DNA of 64,000 nucleotides from Cryptomeria japonica (lineage: Eukaryota > Streptophyta > Pinopsida > Cupressales > Cupressaceae), in the NCBI RefSeq assembly GCF_030272615.1, contig NC_081412.1, forward strand, positions 27,359,001-27,423,000, written 5' to 3'. Positions within the stretch are counted from its first letter, which is position 1; the number at the start of each line of letters is the position of its first letter. Below are positions 10,794 through 21,739 of this stretch, one piece after another. Made by a program: the position numbers and the translations under genes. The notes below the pieces were generated by a model that had not been told where the DNA came from, did no database searches, and worked only from the letters and a program-made list of their open reading frames with translations.

Positions 10794-12245
10794 CATTTCA
10801 CAAAGATAGATTTTGAGCAGATACCAAGAGAACAGAATCGTGTTGTAGATGCTATGGCTACAATTGCTTCATTGATTGATCTACCTCAAAATGAGACCTT
10901 CTATGAGTTCTTGGTGGATAACCTTTTGGTTCCTTCATATGAGTTCACTCCTACTGAAATGATATGCGTTGTTGGTCCCGAATCCCAGTTATATGGTTCC
11001 ATTTTCACATACCTACGTGACAATACTTTACCTCCTGATCTATCAAATAACCAACATCGCACCTTCATTCGCCAATCCTCTTGATATGTCATTTTAGCTG
11101 ATAGCCTATACCGACGAGGTCTAGATGGCACTCTTCTTAGATGTTTAGAAAGTGACGAAGCTCAGATTGCGTTACGTGAAGTGCATGAAGGGATATGTGG
11201 TCCACATGCTAGTGGTCCTACCTTGGCCAAGAAACTCATTAGGACTGGATATTACTCGCCCAATATGGAAAAAGACTCATATTAGTTTGTCAAGAAATGT
11301 AAGCAATGTCAAATTCATGGAGACCTCATACATGCGCCAGCACAAGAATTTCAACCACTTGCATCTCCTTGGCCCTTTTGTCAGTGGGGACTCAATCTCA
11401 TAGGCAAGATTCACCCTCCTTCCTCTAATGGTCATAAATTCATTATCATAGCCATAGAGTATTTCACAAAATGGATTGAAGTCGTGCCTCTCACACAAGT
11501 CACTGGAAAACAAATTGCTACCTTCATCCTTAACTATATCATATGTCGATATGGTATTCCTGTTTCCATTATTACTGATAACGGGCGTCCCTTCAAAAAT
11601 CAGGATGTTCATGAACTCTGTGACCACTTCCATATTTCCCATCGTTTCTCCACACAGTATTACCCCCAAGGTAATGGCCAAGCTGAGGCGTCTAATAAAA
11701 CAATTCTTAAAATCCTCAAGAAGACAGTCGACGACACTGGCCGTAATGGGCATATCCAACTCAATCCTGCACTTTGGGCCTACCGCACAAGTGTCTGCAC
11801 ACCTACAGGAGCTACACCCTATTCACTTGTTTATGGCACTGAAGCCATCTTTCCTATTGAGGTCGAGTTACCTTCTTTACGGGTCTCTTTGCAAAACATC
11901 ATCACTGATGAAGATTACAGGGTCTCTCGCTTACAAGAACTAGAACTACTAGATGAACGAAGACAAACTACTTTTAATCATCTCAAGGCTTACCAACAAC
12001 GAATGAGTCGCAGCTACAACCACAAGGTCAAGCCTCACACATTTGAGGTAGGTGACTTATTTCTCAGAGAAAACTCCAAAAATCAACAAGACAGACAGAA
12101 GAAGGGCAAGTTCGAACCAAACTGGCTTGGTCCTTATATCATTACAGCAGCATATGGATCTGGGGCATATCAGCTCTCAACTACAGAAGGTGAACCTTTG
12201 GAGGATCCTATCAACAACATGCACCTTCGTAGGTTCTACACATAG
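10794..12245 (+). pseudogene. int: Element B end of second RNase H and integrase
   Basis: This is the same frame as the preceding polymerase, with stops at 10791 (TAA), 11082 (TGA) and about 11283 (TAG), then open to 12245. It starts with the RNase H tail (PREQNRVVDAMATIASL). The zinc-binding HHCC part follows (EVHEGICGPH, then CKQCQIHG). In the DDE core, the first aspartate, normally in G-[LI]-D-[LI]-I-G, is Asn here (GLNLIGKI, near 11395). The second (ITDNGRPF) and the glutamate (NGQAEASNKT) are kept. The C-terminal GPY-like segment (WLGPYIITAAYGSGAYQL) is present. The missing aspartate should abolish strand transfer even if the stops were read through. Confidence 0.85.
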
Positions 12246-13960
12246 CTCTTCAGAGTATCCTAATTCAAAAATACAAAAAAATACAAAAAAATTATAAAAC
12301 AAAAAAATCGTTACTTGGTGAAAACCTGGCAAACAGGCGCCTTGTGACACAAATTTTTTTTTGAAAAATCGAAAAAAGTAAAAAGAAATAATTTCGTCCA
12401 ACGGTGAAAACCACTTCGGTGGCGCCCTGGGCAAGTACCATGGTGAAAACTGGGTCACCAGCGCAATGCGTAGAGACGTTGCTCCTCCCTCCTTCAGGAT
12501 TCACTTTCATCCTTTCACTTTGCACACACTCACAACCTATTTGTTCATAATAAACTTACCCACTCCCATCATGGCTTGTTATTGATCTACCTAAGATTGG
12601 TTAGCCATTCATAATAAACCTCCCTTTTCGCCTCCCTTTCCATCCATAATAAATCAGATCCTATCTGTGGCTAAGGCAAAATCCTATGTCTAGTGTTGGG
12701 TGTGGAACTGAGAACATCACATGTTTTGAGGAGTACAGTTTCTTCCAGCTTCCTTCAGTCTATTCATGCACAATCCGCAATAAAGCAACATTTGTATCAC
12801 AGATCCGCAAGAAAGTTTCATCTTCTCCACAATAAAGTATCAGTTTCATGGATTCAGTCAGTTTCAGATGAGACACAGCGGCAACAATGGGCTTCAACAA
12901 ATCAAATCTTTCAACAGACTCAGACAACATATGGTTCAGTGCTATCTATCCTTTCTGTGAAAGTAAACATTGTGACCACAATCAGATAAGACTTATACAA
13001 GTGACAAGAGACACTAAACTTGAGGACTACAGTGGATGTTGGTGTCGAGTCTTGGTTTTCTTTTGATTTCATCTTTTTTGGTGACATGTCTTTTAGCTTT
13101 TCCGGGATGTCTCTGACTAGAGATTCTATCTCCAGGATGTCTTTGACTAGAAAGGCGAGGATGGGGTATCATCACCTATTGGCATTTACTATCTGTGGAT
13201 TGTCTCTTAGTAATGCGATGACTTGTCCAAGGATATGAGGACACTATGAGTCTAGTGTGAACTGGGGCATTCCTTGTTTGTGACTGTCTTATCTCCATGC
13301 AAACAGGTACAATGACTTTCTGGGTCGAACAAATGCCTCGATTGTCATAACCTATCTTGCCATAATAAAGCTCAATGATGATAATGCACAAGAAGCTCTT
13401 TCACTTTCATATCTTATGTCTTCCATCCCCCTTTCTTGATTGACTTCCATCGTCCTTCTCGAGTCTATGTAGTCTACTATCACATGACTGAGTATAATGA
13501 CACACCAAAAACATTTGCATTTCATGTAGCTGCACCTGCATTAAAACATATAAGCATTTCATACATACATATAGATATCACAACTGCATCACATCCTGCA
13601 CACAACACCTGTTAGCACAATTTACATTTGCATTATCATATTCATCTGCATTACTTACATTCACATTTGCATCATGCATACACATATATAAAACATAAAC
13701 GAACAAAATAAAATAAAATATATTACATTGCATCATATACATATTTGCATCCATATCATAAGCATCACATAGAAACATACATCATTAAACATCTCATCAC
13801 ATAGGTACACATGCATATAGCTGCCGCAAAAATGAATCATCTCATATATATAATCATAAGTGTCATGATACAATGATGTCAAAAATACATATGGCTACAA
13901 AAGCACCCGCAGGTGTCTACAATACAAAACAATGGTACAAAAATGATACAATGGGAGCCC
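12246..13960 (+). other. Element B spacer between integrase and antisense ORF
   Basis: No convincing coding frame. The first 240 bp carry repeated GTGAAAAC motifs next to GGCGCC-type sites (12318-12470), such as CTGGCAAACAGGCGCC and GGTGGCGCCCTGG, which may form hairpins. The stretch 13490-13900 is very AT-rich with many CATATA and GCATCA words. The region is also the 3' flank of the antisense PMD frame and could hold its transcript end. Confidence 0.5.
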
Positions 13961-13964
13961 TCTA

Positions 13965-15935
13965 AGGCTATGATGAACTCCCTCCCTCGGAGCCGCCTGG
14001 CCTCGACGGAATCTGAGCCCCTGAAGGACCCGCCCCAGGATCATCCTGCCTGCCCCCTCTATCTGGTGGTGGTGGAGGACCCATGACCCCACCACTCGAT
14101 GCCTGCCTCCTCTGACTCCCTCTCGTAGCTATCGCTGTACGCGACGGTCTATGGAAGCTCCTCGCCCGCTGATCTGTCGGCACTGCACCGTAGTAGAGGT
14201 CCCTCCAGTATCCTATCTCCTCTCCAGCCTGCAGGACATATGCATATCCTGCCCCTATGTCCTCTGTCGCCTGCCTCCCTGCCCTCAACGCTGTCTCAGC
14301 CTCTGTGTAGCACTGAATCGCCTAATCTCTCTCCCGCTCAGTATACCTGAGCCTCGTCCAGAGTCGGTCTCTCTCCCTCTCCAGATCCTGTATCTCATCT
14401 GCCTAGCCCTGGCAGATCTCCCTGAGCTCAATCAGCTCATCCTCCTCTGGATCCCCACCCTCTGCCTCTACCTGTGGCTCTCCCTCAGCGGGTGCCTGCC
14501 CCTGTCCCTGTACCTGTGCTGGTGCCTGAACGGGTACCTGTCTCTGTACATGCCTCTGTCCCTGCACCTGTCCCTGTACCTGTCCCTGTCCCTGTCTCTG
14601 CCTGGGACCCTATGCTGCTGGTACCTGTAGGGGTAATCCACCGCGACCCCTCACCACCCGAGCCTGTCGCTCCTCTCCACCCTCTCTCCGAGGTGCAACC
14701 CTACTCTCCCCAACTACTCCCCTCTGCCTCCATCGGCCTCTACCCCCATCACCTCTGCCATCATAATCATCGTCCCCACCTCCATCTCCATCCAACAGCT
14801 CCCCTGGATCTGTCAGTCATGGGAATGGATGCTCTGCCCAATATGTTGAATACTCAGCATCCATCCCGACATCGTCGACCTCTGGCCACATGTCCCAGGG
14901 TAGGGGTACCATCTCTGCCAGCTATGTGACCGCCTGATCATATGACAGTAGAGGCCCAAACTGCACCTGATCTCTGACTATGCGGGCATACATGCCCGAG
15001 CCCCGTGGCATCCTTTGAATCCTACCATACTACCTACATACCCTGTCCACAAGCTGCCTCTCTAATACATAGAGCATCCGCCCAATCAGGTACCTGCTCT
15101 GGAAGGTGTATGGTAGCTCCACTGCACCATCCTCCCACTCCTTGCAGCCTAGATATGGTCTCCATATGACCACATCGATATCATCCAACACCCGCTGCCA
15201 ATGCTCCAACCTGCCAATCCGCGGCTATGAGATGATCATGTCGTACAAATGCACAAAACTGCATCCATGTCCCCTGCCTTGGAAGTGTATCGGCCTCGTC
15301 ATTGGCAGATGCTCATAGGCCCATACTTGCAATAGTGTCACCCCGCAGCCCAATCCCACTGACCCGTGATAGACAAACTGGTGAAGCTCATAGTATAGGT
15401 GGGCCAATACACATGGTCCCCAGGCATATCTGGTGTGATGTGTCACCAGTGTCTCCAGTGCTCCCCCCCAGCCCACAGCCAATTCCCGTGTCACCCTGTC
15501 TGGGCATAGGAATCCACTGATCGCTCCTCCGATCACGGCCGGCAATGCTAACCCTATGGCAGTCATGGTGTCCCATGCCACGTGTCCTGCCCTCATCTTC
15601 AGTTCGGGATCCCAGAACACCCATCTCAAGGCCTCCCGATCTCCATCACGATCATATGGAATCAAATCTCCATCAATCGGTATCTGCAGAATCCTGTAGA
15701 CATCCTCAAGGGTGACTGTCATCTCACCCATCGGCAAATGGAAGGTGCATGTCTCCGAGTGCCATCTCTCAGCAAGCGCAATCAGCAAACCCATGTTTTC
15801 CCGAAACTCAGGCACATACAATATATGTCTCAAACCCATCTGCTTGATGGCAGCTCTATCCTAAAATGACAACTCAGGTCGCAATCTCTGTGTCGACAGG
15901 AATCTCTCCCGTGACTCCAACATAGGCAAATACTC
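13965..15935 (-). pseudogene. Antisense plant mobile domain (PMD) protein in element B
   Basis: One minus-strand frame of about 650 codons runs from near 15935 to 13968 with eight premature stops (seven TAG, one TGA). The longest open part is 15225-15839. Its N-terminal half has PMD signatures: MGLRHILYVPEF, LIALAERWHSETCTFHLP, GEMTVTLEDVYRILQIPIDG and a conserved W/Y-rich end. PMD proteins (the MAIN/MAIL1 family) are plant proteins also found inside transposons. The second half is acidic, then a Q/V/P repeat (about 14480-14600), then a coiled-coil-like E/R-rich part and a G/P/S-rich end. The GC content is well above the rest of B. A captured host gene kept by the element is likely; its role is unknown. 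Confidence 0.75.
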
Positions 15936-15974
15936 CTGCAGTCAAGCAAATCAATCATGTCAGTCATGGTGGCA

Positions 15975-16325
15975 TTCACTGTTTATCACAAAATGCTACT
16001 CGCTATCTAAATGCATATGGCTATCTACCCTAGTGACACTCACTGTTCATCACAAAGTGTTGCTATTTATCCTAGTGGTACTCCCTGTTCATCACAAAGT
16101 ACTACGTGTGTGACACTCACTGTTCATCACAAAGTGTTACTCACATTTGCACTCCCTGTTCATCACAAAGTGCTGCTCATACTTTGGGTACTCACTATTC
16201 ATCACAAAGTACTCTATCTTGGTACTCACTATTCATCACAAAGTACTCTATCTTGGTACTCACTATTCATCACAAAGTCCTCTATCTTGGTACTCACTGT
16301 TCATCACAAAGTGCCTTGATCTATC
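15975..16325. repeat. Tandem repeat with TTCATCACAAAGT core, 34-42 bp units
   Basis: About nine units contain ACT(G/A)TTCATCACAAAGT. Starts are near 15975, 16041, 16083, 16118, 16154, 16193, 16227, 16261 and 16295. The last three are 34 bp apart and almost identical; the earlier ones vary between 35 and 42 bp. The array lies upstream of the antisense PMD frame, between it and decamer array 3. ORFs predicted through it are products of the repeat. Confidence 0.85.
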
Positions 16326-16439
16326 CTAGTCTTCCTAGAGGACCTGCTTGAGTGTATCCTCTCAGCAGCTTATCCAATCGACAGCATATGTTCATCACAG
16401 AACTGTCGATTTGACCTCGAAGACCAAAACTTGCATTCT

Positions 16440-16680
16440 TTCAACGCAAACGCGCTTGACTGACACAAACGCACCTACAGACTGCACAAGCGTGCCTGAA
16501 AAACACAGACGTTCCTGTATGACATAGATGTGCCTAGGCTGTGCATAAACGCGACTATACTACGCAGACGCCCCTGCACATCGCAGATGCGCTCGCATTC
16601 GACGCAAACGCGCCTGGCACCGACACAGACGTGCCTGGCGGACACAAACACGCCTAGCACCGACGCAGACGCGGTTAAAC
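16440..16680 (-). repeat. Decamer array 3, inverted relative to arrays 1 and 2
   Basis: About twelve copies of CACAGACGCG-like sequence lie about 20 bp apart (examples: ACACAAACGCACC, ACACAGACGTTCC, ACGCAGACGCGG). Read on the minus strand this is the same GCGTCTGTG motif as arrays 1 and 2, and it lies upstream of the antisense PMD frame as those lie upstream of gag. On the minus strand a TTATATTAGGG sequence (16703-16713) lies just ahead of the array and could be a TATA box. Confidence 0.75.
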
Positions 16681-16689
16681 GGTTTTTGA

Positions 16690-17196
16690 CATTTTTTAGC
16701 CCTAATATAAGCGCATTTATTGCCCTAATCGACATGCATTAATGACAAAATTAAATGCGTCAAAGTACAAGGAAGTTTGGTGGCACTTACCAGCTCTCCT
16801 GCCTCTGCTGGCCTCTGAAATCGGCGAACGCGGTCGAATCTATGCACGAAAGCCATCGCTGCTAACTGCTGCTGCTCTATTTTCGCTCTGCACTTTGATC
16901 TCGTGAAGGTGTAGATGACAATGAGGATGTATTTTCCCCCGTGGTCTATCTTATGGACTACCCCTAGCCTGCGTTTCCCGAGTCAGTCTTCTTTATCTCG
17001 TGAGTTTGTCACTTTATCCGGTCATTCCATTCTAGCCTTTCTTTCTTATCGAGAGATTGTCTGCAATCTTTCCAGGCATTTTCATCCAATCTCTCGAGGG
17101 GGCATATCATTTCCATTCTGGGGCAACTCTGTATCAGTTCATCTTATCTTCTGTGAAACAACGCGACAAGTCGCATTGTCTCAAAGAGGGGCAAAA
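16690..17196 (+). other. Element B 3' non-coding region with polypurine tract
   Basis: I see no gene here. It ends in a purine run, TCAAAGAGGGGCAAAA (17181-17196), directly before the 3' LTR. This is the expected primer for plus-strand DNA synthesis. The 105-codon ORF at 16915-17232 runs into the LTR and has no recognisable domain. Confidence 0.65.
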
Positions 17197-17962
17197 TGTA
17201 GACACCTAAAATTGTCATGTCTAATTAAATAAATATTTTATTTATTTAATTATCTAAGCCTAATTCTTCTATTAATTAAATAAATCCTTATTTATTTAAT
17301 TAATTCATTCATCCTCTTCTAGCCTTATTTCTCATTTAAATAAATACATTTATTTATTTAAATTATCCTTTTCCTAAATTAAATAAATATCTTATTTATT
17401 TAATTATCCTACTTCTTCTATTAATTAAATAAATCTTTATTTATTTAATTAATTCATTAACCTTTTCTACCCATGACACATGTCATTCATCTCTTAATTC
17501 ATACACTACCTACCCCTTTCATTATTTTGGTATTTCTTTTACCTACCCTCTAATCCTAGCCGACCTCCTTTTTACACCTCTCAATCTTATCCCTCCATTT
17601 CATATTGTGTCTTCTATTTAAGGAGATGCTTCCTTCATTATCAAACCCTAATCGACAATTTGGAGGACTTGACTACACTACGATCCTACTTGCAACCACA
17701 TTCCGTTCTTTGTTGAGCTCTTGTGCACATAAAATCTGAGAGCAAATATATCAAGCAAGATCAATGGAGATAGGAAGAATGGAGATCAAAACCCTATTGG
17801 ACATGTGATGGTATAATCTTTGTGATTTTGTTTTATTTACATTGTCTTAGGTAATTTTCATATGTTATGGTGGATCTTTGTTGTTGTTAGGCTAGGGTTT
17901 GGTGGTTGAATTCATTTAGCCTTTCAATTCTGTTATTATTGTATCCATTTTCACCATATACA
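17197..17962 (+). repeat. Element B 3' LTR
   Basis: 766 bp, TGTAGACACC to CATATACA, nearly identical to the 5' LTR. CCAAT follows directly as the right target duplication. It carries the same five dyads and TATA-like box. Confidence 0.93.
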
Positions 17963-18735
17963 CCAATTTCCGTAGAAGGGATAACATTGTTCATTAATTC
18001 TTTGTCCTTAGGAGGGAGAGCATAAATACATGTGTTTAAATCATCCTCTTGCCTCAAAATGTGTTCAATAGGATGTTTAGGAGAGAGACAATCAAGGAAA
18101 TTGACTATGATTTAATCTTCTTTCTCTAAGGAATCTTTAGGGGTAACACAAGTTTTAGGAGAAGGGCAAGCATTTCTCATTAATGCACCATCTCTATTGG
18201 GAATTTTGTTGAAGTCAAAAGAGAAAATATCATCACTAGGAAAAGTAGGGACAATACCATCTTGCACAAAATGATCCTCATGAGGGAAGTACTCTTTAGG
18301 AGGGAGATGAACATCTTTCTCCAAATATTTAGGCTTAAGAAGGAGATCTTTGAAATAAGTGCTCATAACCTCTTGTTGCACTAACATGCCCCCATTGGTA
18401 AGACCAAATTCAAGAGAAAATAAGTCAATTTCCATTAATACCTTTTCACTTAGAGAGGAATCATGTAGGGAAGGTAAGGTAACATTAAGAAAGGTGTTTA
18501 TGATATCATCCTCTTCTTCTAAGATAGCTTGATGGGAAAGGCGCATTTTAGGAGAATCATCAAGATCACTCTTCAAATCTTCATCCTTAGAGAATTGGAG
18601 AGTTTTGAAGGGGTTGGTAACAACCCTTTTAGGCACTAAAATGTTGTAATAAATAGCAGGAGGTTCTTTAAGATATGGAAAATTTGAAGGAAGGGAAGCT
18701 AACCCATTATCACATTTATGAAATGAGTGCATCAT
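17963..18735 (-). pseudogene. E1 internal ORF, N-terminal half (unrecognised protein)
   Basis: The frame opens at 18735 with two methionines and runs to a TAA at 18112. It then continues in the same frame to the B insertion and resumes at 1734. I do not recognise it. It is acidic, rich in S, L, D and P, with spaced motifs such as LVQQEV, FVQDGI and LPPKEYFPHED that resemble the VQ-containing repeats of the other half. No zinc knuckle or catalytic motif is visible. With the other half it would be about 580 codons. The position after leader and primer site shows it is the product of E1, but I cannot say whether it is a gag-type protein that lost its core or something captured. Confidence 0.55.
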
Positions 18736-19078
18736 GACAACAACTTTCCTCTTTCAAATGATAACATATGCAAAATAGAAGTAAGCATTCAATTTTAACC
18801 AATGAAAGCACTCTAAATTTTTATTTAGAAAATGAAATTTATGAGTGAAATGTGTTCCTAAATCATATTTGAAACTAATGATCCAAATTAAGCTATCCAC
18901 AAGTTCAATTTTGAATTGAAAAATCGGGGTTTTAACAAAATTAACCTCTAATTTTTTTAAATTTGCAAGGAATTGAAACTTGTAAATGTAAATTTGAATT
19001 TGAAATAGAAAAAATAGTCAGATCTGAGAACATAAATCAGAATTATAGATGATTGGATTTGCGTCGGATTCACCAAAA
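18736..19078 (-). other. E1 leader and primer-binding site
   Basis: On the minus strand the LTR ends CCTCCACA and is followed by TTTTGGTGAATCCGACGC (19061-19078). This matches the equivalent place in D (TTTTGGTGAACCCGATG), so it is the primer site. The tRNA is not assigned. The rest is an AT-rich leader without a gene. It matches the start of the G internal region at about 50020-50200, which makes E1 and G relatives. Confidence 0.65.
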
Positions 19079-20437
19079 TGTGGAGGCGGAAAAGAGAGAC
19101 TGGGTGACTAGGACCTAATCCCACTTTAGCCAACACATTGGGAATACGAAAGAGCCTAGTGAGATATCTCACTTTGGATAATTCTTGTGAGAAAGAGAGA
19201 GCCAAGGATTATCTCTTAGTATTTCTAATCCTCTTCTTGAAAATGATAAAAAAAATTAGGGTTTGATTGATCAACTAGACTAGGAGATGAATAATGAATC
19301 ATATATGAAATAAAACTACACAAACTCGCAGATCTGGAACTAAGATACTGAAAGAAGACAAGGGGGAGGAATTTAGATGTTTAAATGCTAAAAACTGAGT
19401 CAAATTGACCAGGACTAGGGTGCCATGCCACTATTGTGTTTCTGCAGACAGGAGGTTGTAACTGAAAGACTGCAAACTAGAGATCCTGAACCTTCAACCT
19501 GCCAAAATTCACTAATTTTGAGGGGGATCGGGGCACCACACCCCTATCTTGGGTAGGACCAAGGTTCCCTACCCCTTTCCCTGATAGATTTGAGAAATTC
19601 TGAGACTTTTGGGTGGTACTTATGCCTTTTTCTGATCTGAAACTCCTCCCAGGTACCTGCAACTGAAAAGATAGGGTTTGGGTGGCTAAATAGGGTTTTG
19701 CCTCAGTCAAAACCCTGGGTTAGTGATTTTAACCTCCACAAATAGATGATAATGTACTAAAAATGTGTGTGCTATAACCTTGTGTGTATGCAAGATCCTA
19801 AATGATAAGAAACTAGAGCTACCCTACGCTTTGGAGACTAAACCCTAAATGTAAATGTAAATATACATGACAATGTTGCAAATCAAATGTGCTAAATGAT
19901 ATAAAGCATGAATTTAAATGTGAAAATGAGTGTAAATAAGCTCATTCAAAGAAATTAAAATAACATGAAATCATACCAATCCCCAAGGGAGGGATATTTA
20001 CCACTAGATCTCATATTACTCTTCAATGTCTTCAAGGGTCCTAATTGATGACAAATGCTTGATGAAATGTTGTTAGAGACTCCACATAGGCTTCTCTTTC
20101 ACTACATATAAGGCTCCTTGTGCTTCAAAAACCTACTCTTAGATTCTTAGATCCATCCCTTCAAATGAAGAAAGAGAACTCTTATGTATGAAACCCTAGA
20201 TCTTAATTTCAACTTAATTTCGTCTTTAAACCGACCTAGAAATAGAATTTCTCACCAATATTTTGGGGTTAAGCATTATCATATCATAGAATTACGCTCT
20301 TGAAAGTTTGGGAAAAAATTCAAGGACCATGTGCACTTTGCACATGGCCCGACCAACTTTTCACCAAATTTTTCAAGGTCGTTAGATATGATGATATTAG
20401 AGAGAATCCCAAAGTTACAATTGATTTTGATGTGTTT
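19079..20437 (-). repeat. E1 5' LTR, first segment (interrupted by copia C)
   Basis: The LTR of E1 starts at 19079 (plus strand TGTGGAGGCGG), after the primer site, and is broken at 20437 by copia C. It continues at 35292-35577. From about 19945 on it aligns with 1-772. The segment includes a strong inverted repeat at 20314-20340 (GGACCATGTGCA, CTT, TGCACATGGCCC). At 19380-19640 another GGACC/GGTACC-rich block (ACTAGGGTGCCATGCC) resembles the same module. Short ORFs here have no support. Confidence 0.78.
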
Positions 20438-21683
20438 TGTTGCAAATTTGGAGGAATTGATTATGTGTTGCATTGATGTTTTGTCATTGATGGCAACACC
20501 GGTTGTTTTGGGTTTTTACCGGTTTCTGGTTGGTTTTGGTAGAGTAGTTGGATTATGATATTGATATGTTATGTTTTGGTTTGTGGAATTGGTTTAGATA
20601 TGTCATTCATTCTATTCAGATGTGTATCATGATCATTTGGTTCAGGATTTGATAACTCAAGAGCTATCATTTGTTCTAGTAAGCCTTTTGGTCACTGGTA
20701 AGGGTTTTACCAGCAGAGCTTTGTTCAAGATCTTTTGATGCATGTGATAAATGGTGTTGATGCAGCTTCTAGATGTCTTTCGAGATGTTGTTGGTTATCT
20801 TGTTCATGTTCCATTTCATCGGTGGTGTTGGATTTGGTTTATGGCGACCTATTTTGGGTCTGGGGTTATCTAGGTTATGGACCGGTTTATGTAACATGTT
20901 GAAGGATATTCCTGATGTGTTATTAGCGAGATTTAATGATTGGTTTACATTGGTTTTGGCCTAAGACAACTTGATTGAGCATTGGATTGTGGGTTTATGT
21001 TGTGAACTTATTGTATTATCTTTTAGGTGGTTGACCTAATTGTTTAGGTCCCGGGTTGGTATAAATATGATGTAGGATCTCTTTGTAGATCATAGGTCAA
21101 GGTTATGGGATGATTTGTGTGTGAATAATGTTTTAATCATATGTAGAATGTTTGGTAGATCATAGGTGATCGAATTGGGTTTGTAAGAGAGGTTTAAGGC
21201 CTCTGGTATTGAGCTTAATTAGAACTGTACTCAAGCATAGGATATGATATCCTTGTAGTCTCTTCTTTCTGGATTGTAGTCTGATGTTTATGTAGTCAAT
21301 GAAGCTCCTTTTTGTGATGAGCAGTGCACTCTAGGTTGTTGGCCTTCCTGCATGTGTTGGCCCCTCATATTGTAATCACATACTTACTGCAGAAGTATTA
21401 TGTGACTATGGGTAGGCTTCCCATAGTGGTTTTTTCCTTTACCGGGTGTTCCACGTACAAATCTTGGTGTCATGTATTATGGATGGATGGTAACTATTCT
21501 ATGATTTTTGTTTATGTTTAATTTCTATATCAGTTATTTTGGTATTTGGTTTATGCATTTTGGTATTGATTTTATGTGTTCCGGTAATAAGGATTTGAAA
21601 TCTTAAAGTTCTATAATTCAGTGACAACTGATTCACCCTCCCCCCCCTCTCAGTTGTCCATTGGTTATTTGAGTTGTCTAACA
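20438..21683 (+). repeat. Copia C 5' LTR
   Basis: It begins TGTTGCAAATTTGG and ends GTTGTCTAACA, about 1246 bp. It matches 26264-26348 and 34119-35291. TATAAATA at 21060-21067 is a good core promoter candidate and recurs at 34669. Near the end is a C-run (about 21640-21652) shared by all copia LTRs in the window. Confidence 0.85.
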
Positions 21684-21684
21684 A

Positions 21685-21697
21685 TTGGTATCAGAGC
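21685..21697 (+). promoter_or_regulatory. Primer-binding site of copia C
   Basis: TTGGTATCAGAGC follows two bases after the LTR. TGGTATCAGAGC is complementary to the 3' end of plant initiator methionine tRNA, the usual copia primer. Confidence 0.9.
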
Positions 21698-21739
21698 TTG
21701 GTCCTCTCTGTAGAAGCTTAACCGCTTGAGGAAGATCTT

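Larger units (their letters stand above)
1735..17962 (+). mobile_element. Element B: Tat-lineage Ty3 LTR retrotransposon, 16.2 kb
   Basis: Two 766-bp LTRs (1735-2500 and 17197-17962) bound the element, flanked by the exact 5-bp duplication CCAAT (1730-1734 and 17963-17967). I count about four differences between the LTRs, so the insertion is recent. Order inside: primer site, 2.2-kb leader with repeat arrays, gag, protease, reverse transcriptase, RNase H, second RNase H, integrase, spacer, antisense plant-mobile-domain frame, tandem repeats, inverted array, polypurine tract. A second RNase H and an antisense ORF after integrase are known hallmarks of the plant Tat group (Ogre, Retand, Grande types). 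This copy has in-frame stops, frameshifts and an integrase mutation, so it is probably not autonomous. It splits the E1 ORF. Confidence 0.93.

Noticed and set aside
14151-14929. Plus-strand ORFs of 159 and 151 codons, including a VPVPVP repeat
   Set aside because: They are shadows of the GC-rich antisense PMD frame and its Q/V/P repeat on the other strand.
15975-16325. Regularly spaced repeats resembling a CRISPR array
   Set aside because: Units are adjacent, spacers are partial copies of each other, and the array lies in a plant retrotransposon.
16011-16351. Three overlapping ORFs through the tandem repeat
   Set aside because: All three frames are open because the unit lacks stops. They encode the repeat in different frames without other support.
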